A stretch of 17,192 nucleotides of DNA from CAYLOC01 sp964385195 (lineage in GTDB: Bacteria > Actinomycetota > Actinomycetes > Propionibacteriales > Nocardioidaceae): positions 1 to 17,192 of the forward strand of contig CAYLOC010000053.1 in NCBI GenBank assembly GCA_964385195.1. The letters run 5' to 3'. A program made the position numbers and the translations under genes. The notes under the pieces were generated by a model. The model worked only from the letters and a program-made list of their open reading frames with translations, ran no database searches and was not told where the DNA came from. This document shows positions 8,404 through 14,155 of the stretch, in pieces (position 1 is the stretch's first letter; every line of letters begins with the position of its first letter).

Positions 8404-9036
8404 TCACGTCTTGGCCAGCGACCGCAGCGCGGCCCGCAGCAGTTCCGCCACCGGGATGTCCTGGTCCGCGCCGGCGGCCTCGTCCGCGAGCGGGGCCACG
8501 TTGTCCAGCGCCGCCTCTGCGTCCTTGGCCGACCACCCGAGCCCGAGCAGGCCCGAGCGCACCTGCTCCCGCCACGCCGGTGCCGCGCCGTCGGCAGCGG
8601 CGGCAGGCTGAGGCGACCCGCCGGTCGACGCGGCTACCGGCCCGATCCGGTCCTTCAACTCCAAGATGATGCGCTGCGCGCCCTTGCGGCCGATGCCCGG
8701 GACCCGGCACAGCCCTGCGACGTCCTCCGTCTGCACGAGGGTCCGGAGCTCGTCGGGGGTGTGGCAGGCGACCATCGCCTGCGCCAGTTTCGGCCCGACT
8801 CCGCTGGCGGTCTGCACCAGCTCGAACGTGCTGCGCTCGTCGTCGTCGGCGAATCCGTACAGGGTCAGCGAGTCCTCCCGGACCACCAGCGACGTGGCCA
8901 ACGTCACGGTGTCGCCCACCCGCAGCGCCGCCAGCGCACTCGGCGTACACATCACATGCAGCCCCACCCCTCCGACCTCGACGACCGCGGAGTCGACGTG
9001 GGTCGCCGCGACGGTACCGCTGACGGAGGCGATCAT
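8404..9036 (-). CDS. ruvA: Holliday junction-binding protein RuvA
   Basis: Tetrameric protein that binds the four-way junction and loads RuvB. The 210-aa protein begins with the OB-fold domain MIASVSGTVAATHVDSAVVEVGGVGLHV and the YGF motif (LTLYGFADDDER). Two helix-hairpin-helix motifs follow, TASGVGPKLAQAM and VPGIGRKGAQRIILELKDRI. After an Ala/Gly/Pro-rich linker comes the small C-terminal RuvB-contact domain (LLGLGWSAKDAEAALDNV). Its ATG overlaps the ruvC stop as ATGA, so the two are coupled. Confidence 0.96.
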   Translation of the reverse strand: MIASVSGTVAATHVDSAVVEVGGVGLHVMCTPSALAALRVGDTVTLATSLVVREDSLTLYGFADDDERSTFELVQTASGVGPKLAQAMVACHTPDELRTLVQTEDVAGLCRVPGIGRKGAQRIILELKDRIGPVAASTGGSPQPAAAADGAAPAWREQVRSGLLGLGWSAKDAEAALDNVAPLADEAAGADQDIPVAELLRAALRSLAKT

Positions 9037-9560
9037 GCCGGACTCCCCGCTCCTGCGCGGGCGACGGCGGCCTCCAGGCGCCGGGCCGCGGACCCCCGCC
9101 AGAGGTGGCAGATCGCCAGCGCCAGCGCGTCGGCCACGTCCGCCGGCCGGGGCGAGCTCGGCAGCCGCAGCAGCCGGGTCACCATCGCGGTGACCTGCGC
9201 CTTGTCCGCGCGTCCGCTTCCCGACACCGCGGCCTTGACCTCGCTGGGCGTATGCATCGCCACCGGCACCCCCTTCCGGGCCGCCGCCACGAGGGCCACC
9301 CCGGACACCTGGGCGGTGCCCATGACCGTGCGCAGGTTGTGCTGGCTGAACACCCGCTCCACGGCCACGGCGTCGGGGCGGAACTGGTCGATCCAGGACT
9401 CCACCGCCCGTTCGACCTGCAGCAGCCGGTCGGCGAGGTCGGCATCGGCGGGAGTGCGCAGCACGTCATGGGACACCGCCGTCAACGGAGAACCCACCGC
9501 GCCCTCGACGACTCCGAGACCGCATCGGGTCAGCCCGGGGTCGATGCCGAACACGCGCAC
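9033..9560 (-). CDS. ruvC: Crossover junction endodeoxyribonuclease RuvC
   Basis: Resolves Holliday junctions by symmetric nicking within the RuvABC complex. The 175-aa protein carries the four acidic metal ligands of the family: D7 (FGIDPGL), E68 (VERVF), D141 and D144 (PADVADALALAICH). GTG at 9560 is preferred because AAGGAG lies about 8 nt upstream. It is first in ruvC-ruvA-ruvB, and a LexA-type box lies 36 bp upstream of the start, so SOS control of the operon is likely. The C-terminus is Ala-rich and ordinary. Confidence 0.96.
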   Translation of the reverse strand: MRVFGIDPGLTRCGLGVVEGAVGSPLTAVSHDVLRTPADADLADRLLQVERAVESWIDQFRPDAVAVERVFSQHNLRTVMGTAQVSGVALVAAARKGVPVAMHTPSEVKAAVSGSGRADKAQVTAMVTRLLRLPSSPRPADVADALALAICHLWRGSAARRLEAAVARAGAGSPA

Positions 9561-9595
9561 GTGCCGCTCCTTCCCGCACCGGCCTTCCCACGCCG

Positions 9596-9611
9596 GCGAA
9601 CGTCTGTTCGA
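9596..9611 (-). promoter_or_regulatory. LexA (SOS) box upstream of ruvCAB
   Basis: On the minus strand the site reads TCGAACAGACGTTCGC. The actinobacterial LexA consensus is TCGAAC-N4-GTTCGA, so 11 of the 12 fixed bases match. It begins 36 bp before the ruvC GTG, next to the hexamer TAGATC, a possible -10. Position and gene content (recombinational repair) fit repression by LexA. Confidence 0.8.
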
Positions 9612-9675
9612 TCTAGCACCAACCTAACGGCTCCGCCCACCGTGCGGCGGCAGCGACATGCCGCTCCTCCCATCC

Positions 9676-9738
9676 GAACACCTGTGAGCCACCGAAATGC
9701 GGGGTCGGGACGCCCACAACGGTGGCTCAGGGGTGTTC
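9676..9738 (-). terminator. Long stem-loop after yebC
   Basis: Inverted repeat with 19-bp arms (9676-9694 and 9720-9738), 17 of 19 paired, around a 25-nt GC-rich loop. The inner 10 bp (TGAGCCACCG / CGGTGGCTCA) are perfect. It starts 8 nt after the yebC stop and likely ends that transcript before the ruvC promoter. No U-tract follows. Confidence 0.6.
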
Positions 9739-9746
9739 GGTCGCGC

Positions 9747-10508
9747 TCAGTCCAGTTCGGCCAGGACCTCGTCGGGGACGTCGTAGTTGCCGAAGACGTT
9801 CTGCACGTCGTCGGAGTCCTCCAGGGACTCGATGAGGCGGAAGACCTTGGCGGCGTTGTCCTTGTCGATCTCGATGTTGACGCTCGGCACGAACGACTGC
9901 TCCGCGGAGTCGTAGTCCAGGCCGGCCTTCTGCAACGCGGTGCGCACGTCGACGAGGTCGGTGGCCTCACTGATCACCTCGAAGGACTCTCCCAGGTCGT
10001 TGACCTCCTCCGCCCCGGCCTCCAATACCGCCAGCAGTACGTCGTCCTCGCCGATCTGGTGGTCCTGCTGCTCCTTGGGTACGACGATCACACCCTTGCG
10101 GTTGAACATGTACGACACCGACCCCGCGTCGGCCATCGTCCCGCCGCCGCGCGTCATCGCCGTACGGACCTCCATCGCGGCCCGGTTGCGGTTGTCGGTC
10201 AGGCACTCCACCAGCAGCGCCACGCCACCGGGGGCGTACCCCTCGTACATGATCGTCTCGTACTCGGCAGCGCCGGCCTCCAGCCCGGAGCCGCGCTTGA
10301 CCGCGCGGTCGATGTTGTCGTTGGGGACGGAGGACTTCTTCGCCTTCTGGATCGCGTCGTACAGCGTGGGGTTCGCGGCCGGGTCACCGCCTCCGCTCCG
10401 CGCCGCGACCTCGATGTTCTTGATCAGCTTGGCGAAGAGCTTGCCGCGTCTGGCGTCGACGACCGCCTTCTTGTGTTTCGTCGTTGCCCATTTGGAGTGA
10501 CCGCTCAT
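9747..10508 (-). CDS. YebC/TACO1-family protein
   Basis: The 253-aa protein begins with the family hallmark MSGHSKWATTKHKKAVVDARRGKLF. It continues with FAKLIKNIEVAAR, GGGDPAANPTLYDAI and IQKAKKSSVPNDNIDRAVKRGSG, and carries the central signature YEGYAPGGVALLVECLTDNRNR. The acidic C-terminus (SLEDSDDVQNVFGNYDV) is also typical. Family members act as DNA-binding regulators or as translation factors that help ribosomes through proline-rich stretches; which applies here cannot be told. ATG at 10508 is chosen by this conserved start, although the frame stays open 55 codons further. TAGGAT (10516-10521) lies 7 nt before the ATG, so the mRNA may be leaderless. In other Actinobacteria yebC follows pdxT; here two genes intervene. 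Confidence 0.94.
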   Translation of the reverse strand: MSGHSKWATTKHKKAVVDARRGKLFAKLIKNIEVAARSGGGDPAANPTLYDAIQKAKKSSVPNDNIDRAVKRGSGLEAGAAEYETIMYEGYAPGGVALLVECLTDNRNRAAMEVRTAMTRGGGTMADAGSVSYMFNRKGVIVVPKEQQDHQIGEDDVLLAVLEAGAEEVNDLGESFEVISEATDLVDVRTALQKAGLDYDSAEQSFVPSVNIEIDKDNAAKVFRLIESLEDSDDVQNVFGNYDVPDEVLAELD

Positions 10509-10515
10509 GTCCCCG

Positions 10516-10521
10516 ATCCTA
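10516..10521 (-). promoter_or_regulatory. Possible -10 box of yebC
   Basis: TAGGAT on the minus strand abuts the 45-bp palindrome and ends 7 nt before the yebC ATG. That spacing would give a leaderless mRNA. The matching -35 position falls inside the palindrome (GTACCG) and is not consensus-like. Confidence 0.25.
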
Positions 10522-10566
10522 ACGTCCTGCAGCGCGTGCGGTACGACGCGCAGGGTGCAGGACGTT
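10522..10566 (-). repeat. 45-bp palindromic repeat, copy 1 (after the VOC gene)
   Basis: Identical over 45 bp to 11866-11910. It folds as outer arms ACGTCCTGCA / TGCAGGACGT, inner arms GCGCGT / ACGCGC, an 8-nt loop GCGGTACG and a one-sided 4-nt bulge AGGG. Position 10521 adds one further outer pair in this copy. It begins 6 nt after the VOC stop and ends 13 nt before the yebC ATG. It probably works as a U-less terminator between the two genes. Confidence 0.9.
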
Positions 10567-10572
10567 GTGGGG

Positions 10573-10953
10573 TCAGCCGGCGTTGTTGAGGAACCAGCGG
10601 TGGCCGAACGGGTCGGTGACCACCGCGACCCGCCCGTGTTCGGTGTCCTCCGGTGCCCGGTCAACCCGCGCACCCTGCTGCTCCGCGCGCGCAGTCAGCG
10701 CATCCACCGCCACCGGTCCCAGGTGCAGGCTCACCGCCGCGCCCCGGTCCGGGGCGGGACCCTGGACGCCGGAACCGGTGAACTCGTCACTCATCATCAT
10801 CCGGGCACCCTGCACGGACAGCTCCACGTGCCCGACCCGACCGTCGTCCATGATGATCGGGTCATAGGTGACCTCGGCACCCAGGACGTCGACGTACCAG
10901 TCGATCGCGCGTTTCGCGTCGGACACGCAGAGGTACGGCGTGATCTCAGCCAT
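10573..10953 (-). CDS. VOC-superfamily (glyoxalase/PhnB-like) protein
   Basis: Small 126-aa protein of the vicinal oxygen chelate fold. It opens ITPYLCVSDAKRAIDWYVDVLGAEVTYD, has the strand GRVGHVELSVQGARMMMSDEF, and ends in DPFGHRWFLN, all typical of PhnB-like glyoxalase/bleomycin-resistance relatives. Substrate unknown; members are lyases, dioxygenases or drug-binding proteins. ATG at 10953 is preferred because GGGAGG (10963-10968) lies 9 nt upstream; an ATG at 10962 directly touches that site. It overlaps the last 8 bp of the MerR-VOC gene, so the two are translationally coupled and probably act together. The ribosome site lies inside the MerR-VOC gene. Confidence 0.85.
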   Translation of the reverse strand: MAEITPYLCVSDAKRAIDWYVDVLGAEVTYDPIIMDDGRVGHVELSVQGARMMMSDEFTGSGVQGPAPDRGAAVSLHLGPVAVDALTARAEQQGARVDRAPEDTEHGRVAVVTDPFGHRWFLNNAG

Positions 10954-11815
10954 CGCTTTCATCCTCCCTGTCGTGGCCAGGACTGTCACGGTCAGGGCCG
11001 TCCCGGTCAAGGCCGTCGTTGTCGATCTCGGTCATGAACGACCAGAGCCCTCCTTCGAGGTCCCGCGCGTCATACTCCCGGACGCCGTAGTCCATATCCC
11101 GCGGCTCGCTGACCACCTCCGCTCCGGCAGCGACAGCGCGGGCATGGTGCTCGTCCACATCGTCGACGAACACCGCCATGCAGCACGTCGCGGCGCCGAG
11201 CTCTCGCGGCGACGCCAAGCCATGGTGCCGGCTGGACGGGTGCAGCCACACCAGCCCGTCGCCCACCACGACGACACCGTGCACCGCGCGCCCCGAGTCG
11301 TCATAGGACAACGGCCCGGGGCCGAGCCCGAAGACGCTCACCAGGTGGTCGTGGGCGGCCACGATGTCGTCGTACACCAGCAGGGTCAGCCGCTTGCGCA
11401 GTCCGGAGTCGAGGTCGTTCATCTCGGTGAGCACCGCCAGCAGCTCCCGGTCCGAGGGCGCACTGCCATCGTCGGACGTCAGCGTCTCCGCCAGCCGGCC
11501 CACTCGTTCACGTAGCCGCCCGAGTGCCGCGAGTCGGGCGTCCAGGTCATCGATGTGTGCCCGGACGCTCGCACCGAGGTCATGGTCGGCATCGGCCAGC
11601 AGCGGCCCGATCTCCCCCAGCGGCGTACCGAGCTGCCGGAGCAGGCAGATGCGGTACAGCCGCTGTACGTCGGCGGCGTCGTACCTCCGTTGCCCCCCGG
11701 GACCACGGTCGGCAGGCTCCAGGAGACCGAGCTCCTCGTAGTAGCGCAGCGCTCGTGGCGTGAGGCCCGTCCGTGCGGCCACCTCCCCGATCTTCAGCCG
11801 CCGGTGTGCGTCCAT
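10946..11815 (-). CDS. MerR-family regulator fused to a C-terminal VOC domain
   Basis: Probable one-component transcription regulator, 289 aa. Residues 7-75 are a MerR winged helix-turn-helix (LKIGEVAARTGLTPRALRYYEELGLLEP...GGQRRYDAADVQRLYRI). Residues about 80-140 look like the dimerising coiled coil. Residues about 142-262 form a VOC/glyoxalase-like domain (LTLLVYDDIVAAHDHLVSVFG..., MAVFVDDVDEHHARAVAAGAEV, YGVREYDARDLEGGLWSF). The usual first VOC metal histidine is not evident, so ligand sensing is more likely than catalysis; that is inference. The acidic tail at about 268-282 has three DGLDR-type pentapeptide repeats. It is expressed from a MerR-type promoter ending at the ATG, with no Shine-Dalgarno site. 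It is coupled to the VOC gene downstream, and the pair is bounded by identical palindromes. Confidence 0.88.
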   Translation of the reverse strand: MDAHRRLKIGEVAARTGLTPRALRYYEELGLLEPADRGPGGQRRYDAADVQRLYRICLLRQLGTPLGEIGPLLADADHDLGASVRAHIDDLDARLAALGRLRERVGRLAETLTSDDGSAPSDRELLAVLTEMNDLDSGLRKRLTLLVYDDIVAAHDHLVSVFGLGPGPLSYDDSGRAVHGVVVVGDGLVWLHPSSRHHGLASPRELGAATCCMAVFVDDVDEHHARAVAAGAEVVSEPRDMDYGVREYDARDLEGGLWSFMTEIDNDGLDRDGPDRDSPGHDREDESDG

Positions 11816-11821
11816 GGCGAG

Positions 11822-11852
11822 ACGGTATCGGTTGACGCCACGTGAGGTTCAA
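11822..11852 (-). promoter_or_regulatory. MerR-type promoter of the MerR-VOC/VOC operon
   Basis: The minus strand has -35 TTGAAC (11847-11852), a 19-bp spacer and -10 TACCGT (11822-11827). A 19-bp spacer is the hallmark of MerR-activated promoters, where the regulator binds between the two boxes. The spacer holds CACGTG and a TTGA...TCAA half-symmetry. The -10 ends 6 nt before the ATG, so transcription should start at or next to it, giving a leaderless mRNA. Autoregulation is inferred. Confidence 0.6.
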
Positions 11853-11865
11853 GCCCTTCCCCGTT

Positions 11866-11910
11866 ACGTCCTGCAGCGCGTGCGGTACGACGCGCAGGGT
11901 GCAGGACGTT
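11866..11910 (-). repeat. 45-bp palindromic repeat, copy 2 (at the end of pdxT)
   Basis: Identical to 10522-10566, same orientation, 1344 bp away. The pdxT stop codon (TAA, 11909-11911) lies partly inside its first arm, so the hairpin forms directly at the end of the message. It sits just upstream of the MerR-VOC promoter. Likely terminator of pdxS-DUF6891-pdxT, and a boundary of the accessory pair. Confidence 0.9.
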
Positions 11911-12514
11911 ACGAGGTGAGCTGGCGGACGACGTCGACGAAGGACCGATGGATCCGGTCATCCCCGGTCATCTCGGGGTGGAACGACGTCGCCATCACCG
12001 GCCCCTGCCGGACCGCGACGACGCGCCCAGCCGCCTCCCCGGCCGCGACCGTGGCCAGCACCTCGACGTCGGCGCCGGTCTTCTCCACCCACGGTGCGCG
12101 GATGAACACCGCGTGGTACGGCGAGTCGAGTCCGGCCACGTCGAGGTCGGCCTCGAAGGAGTCCACCTGGCGGCCGAACGCGTTCCGCCGTACCACCACG
12201 TCGAGCCCGCCGAACGTCTCCTGCCCGGCGACTCCCCCCTCCAGCCGGTCCGCGAGCATGATCATGCCCGCACACGTGCCCAGCACCGGCATGCCGGCAC
12301 CGATCCGGGAGCGGATCGGCTCGAACAGCTCGAACACGTGGGCCAGCCGCGACATCGTGGTCGACTCTCCGCCGGGGATGACCAGGGCCTCCGCGGCCTC
12401 CAGCTCACCCGGTCGGCGTACGGCGAGGGCGCGCGCGCCGGAGTCTTCCAGCATCCGCAGGTGTTCGCGCACGTCTCCTTGCAGGGCCAGGACGCCGACA
12501 ACCGGTGTGCTCAC
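11909..12514 (-). CDS. pdxT: PLP synthase glutaminase subunit PdxT
   Basis: Hydrolyses glutamine and passes ammonia to PdxS for pyridoxal 5'-phosphate synthesis. The 201-aa protein has the class I amidotransferase layout: start VSTPVVGVLALQGDVREHL, oxyanion motif PGGEST (47-52), nucleophile C81 in GTCAGMI, and H179/E181 in SFHPEMT. GTG at 12514 is chosen because the family begins there; the 35 open codons upstream are the shadow of the preceding gene. The GTG overlaps the stop of the DUF6891-like gene (GTGA). The stop is embedded in a palindromic repeat. Confidence 0.95.
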   Translation of the reverse strand: MSTPVVGVLALQGDVREHLRMLEDSGARALAVRRPGELEAAEALVIPGGESTTMSRLAHVFELFEPIRSRIGAGMPVLGTCAGMIMLADRLEGGVAGQETFGGLDVVVRRNAFGRQVDSFEADLDVAGLDSPYHAVFIRAPWVEKTGADVEVLATVAAGEAAGRVVAVRQGPVMATSFHPEMTGDDRIHRSFVDVVRQLTS

Positions 12515-13104
12515 TGGAACTGCCCTGACTCGCGTGGACGACGCTGCCATTCCACGGTCACCTCGACCCGTCCTTCGTCGAAGTGGCCCTCCAGACCGTG
12601 CCGGGCGAGGGTGTCGCACACGAGCGTGAGCAACTCCTCACCCTCGGCGACGTTGGCGGTGTCGCCGTGCCACACGTTGAGCTCGAGCATGCCGTTCTCG
12701 ATGCAGTGCCAGATGTCGGGATGGGTGAAGTAGGCGACTCCGCGGGGCCGCCGTCCGTCCTGGGCCATCTCCTCGACCGTGTCGTGGGCGGTCCAGTGGT
12801 CCTCCACGGCTTCGAGGACGACGATGCCGGCGGCACGCATGTCCTCGAACGCCGCGGTCAGCCGTTCGAAACCGGTCGGGCTGGGCCAGCTCGCCGCCTC
12901 CTCAGCCAGTGACCGCTCGGCGTCGGCGACGAACTCCTCGGCCAGTTGCCGCGCCCGGTCGCGGTCGGACTCCTCGTCGCGCACGGCCTCGTGCACCTCG
13001 GCACGCACCTGTTCCGGAGTGATGTACCCGGATCGCACCTGGACTCTCGCGAATGTCCGGAGCTGGTCCAGGCGCTGGGTCTTACCGGGGCTTCCGATCG
13101 CCAC
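12511..13104 (-). CDS. Uncharacterised DUF6891-like protein between pdxS and pdxT
   Basis: Function unknown. The 197-aa, acidic, soluble-looking protein has no signal peptide or membrane segment. An N-terminal helical part (RLDQLRTFARVQVRSGYITPEQV..., about 10-70) contains charged, coiled-coil-like sequence. The rest (SWPSPTGFERLTAAFEDMRAAGIVV..., GVAYFTHPDIWHCIENGMLELNVWHGD..., ending VTVEWQRRPR) follows the pattern I associate with DUF6891. This copy lacks the CCxxCG cysteine cluster that I recall from that family. The GTG is 3 bp after the pdxS stop, and the stop overlaps the pdxT GTG, so it is translated as part of the PLP operon. In M. tuberculosis this slot holds a thioesterase-like gene. 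A link to PLP metabolism is only contextual. Confidence 0.75.
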   Translation of the reverse strand: MAIGSPGKTQRLDQLRTFARVQVRSGYITPEQVRAEVHEAVRDEESDRDRARQLAEEFVADAERSLAEEAASWPSPTGFERLTAAFEDMRAAGIVVLEAVEDHWTAHDTVEEMAQDGRRPRGVAYFTHPDIWHCIENGMLELNVWHGDTANVAEGEELLTLVCDTLARHGLEGHFDEGRVEVTVEWQRRPRESGQFQ

Positions 13105-13107
13105 CGG

Positions 13108-14019
13108 TCACCAGCCACGCTCGGACAGCCGGTGCGGAACCGGCTCGTCCTCGACGTTCAGCCCGACCATGGCCTCTCCCAGCCCGCGTGAGACCTTGGC
13201 GATCACGTCGGGGTCGTCGTAGAACGTGGTCGCCTTCACGATGGCGGCAGCACGCTTGGCGGGGTCGCCGGACTTAAAGATGCCGGAACCGACGAAGACG
13301 CCCTCGGCACCCAGCTGCATCATCATTGCCGCGTCCGCGGGCGTAGCGATTCCACCGGCGGTGAACAAGACGACCGGCAGCTTGCCGGCCTCAGCGACCT
13401 CGCGTACCAGCTCGAACGGGGCCTGCAGCTCCTTGGCGGCGACATACAGCTCGTCGGTGCTCATCGAGTGCAGCCGACGCAGCTCGGCGCCGATCTGGCG
13501 CATGTGGGTGGTGGCGTTGGAGACGTCCCCGGTGCCGGCCTCGCCCTTGGACCGGATCATGGCTGCACCCTCAGTGATGCGCCGCAACGCCTCCCCGAGG
13601 TTGGTGGCGCCACACACGAACGGCACCGTGAAGGCCCATTTGTCGATGTGGTTGGCGTAGTCGGCCGGGGTGAGCACCTCGGACTCGTCGACGTAGTCCA
13701 CGCCGAGGCTCTGCAGGACCTGAGCCTCCACGAAGTGGCCGATCCGCGCCTTGGCCATCACCGGGATCGACACCGTGCTGATGATGCCGTCGATCATGTC
13801 CGGGTCGCTCATCCGCGACACGCCACCCTGGGCGCGGATGTCCGCGGGGACCCGCTCCAGCGCCATGACGGCGACCGCTCCGGCGTCCTCGGCGATCTTG
13901 GCCTGTTCGGGCGTGACCACGTCCATGATGACCCCGCCCTTGAGCATCTCGGCCATGCCCCGCTTGACGCGAGCGGTGCCGGTGTCGGCGGTCGGTTGCA
14001 CGGTGTTCTGGTCGGTCAC
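13108..14019 (-). CDS. pdxS: Pyridoxal 5'-phosphate synthase subunit PdxS
   Basis: Forms PLP from ribose 5-phosphate, glyceraldehyde 3-phosphate and ammonia supplied by PdxT. The 303-aa TIM-barrel protein has GGVIMDVVTPEQA, the Schiff-base lysine K90 in VMAKARIGHF, the second lysine K158 in RSKGEAGTGDV, and the phosphate-site loop FTAGGIATPADAA. GTG at 14019 is chosen because CAGGAG (14029-14034) lies 9 nt upstream and it gives the usual length. The in-frame ATG at 14052 has no ribosome site. First gene of pdxS-DUF6891-pdxT, which forms a 12+12 PLP synthase complex in this family. Confidence 0.96.
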   Translation of the reverse strand: MTDQNTVQPTADTGTARVKRGMAEMLKGGVIMDVVTPEQAKIAEDAGAVAVMALERVPADIRAQGGVSRMSDPDMIDGIISTVSIPVMAKARIGHFVEAQVLQSLGVDYVDESEVLTPADYANHIDKWAFTVPFVCGATNLGEALRRITEGAAMIRSKGEAGTGDVSNATTHMRQIGAELRRLHSMSTDELYVAAKELQAPFELVREVAEAGKLPVVLFTAGGIATPADAAMMMQLGAEGVFVGSGIFKSGDPAKRAAAIVKATTFYDDPDVIAKVSRGLGEAMVGLNVEDEPVPHRLSERGW

Positions 14020-14088
14020 GGTGGTCAACTCCTGAGTACGGCGGTCGAACATTCGGGATGGGCGTCCGCAGCACGCGGCCCTACTCTC

Positions 14089-14094
14089 AGTCTA
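14089..14094 (-). promoter_or_regulatory. Possible -10 box of the pdxS operon
   Basis: TAGACT on the minus strand, between the alkD terminator and pdxS, would give a leader of about 60 nt. A TTGGAG element lies 19 bp upstream but is a poor -35. No pdxR gene is seen nearby. Confidence 0.3.
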
Positions 14095-14127
14095 CGGCGT
14101 GACCATCGACACACTCCAACCACGGCA

Positions 14128-14154
14128 GCGTGATCCGCCGTACGTCGATCACGC
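14128..14154 (-). terminator. Stem-loop after the alkD-like gene
   Basis: Perfect 8-bp arms GCGTGATC (14128-14135) and GATCACGC (14147-14154) around an 11-nt loop, beginning 1 nt after the TAA. No U-tract follows. It probably separates this gene from the pdxS promoter. Confidence 0.6.
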
Positions 14155-14155
14155 C

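Noticed and set aside
9105..10589. Plus-strand open frame of about 494 codons opposite ruvC and yebC
   Set aside because: It crosses two conserved minus-strand genes and their intergenic hairpin and has no family signature, so it is an antisense shadow.
10509..10673. Longer yebC start at 10673
   Set aside because: It would run through the VOC gene end and the palindromic repeat. The family start MSGHSKW lies at 10508.
10522..11910. The pair of 45-bp repeats as a CRISPR or as transposon ends
   Set aside because: There are only two copies, 1.3 kb apart, with genes and no spacers between. They are direct, not inverted, and no transposase or integrase gene is present.
14020..14052. ATG start of pdxS at 14052
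   Set aside because: There is no ribosome site upstream. GTG at 14019 has CAGGAG at 9 nt and gives the normal length.
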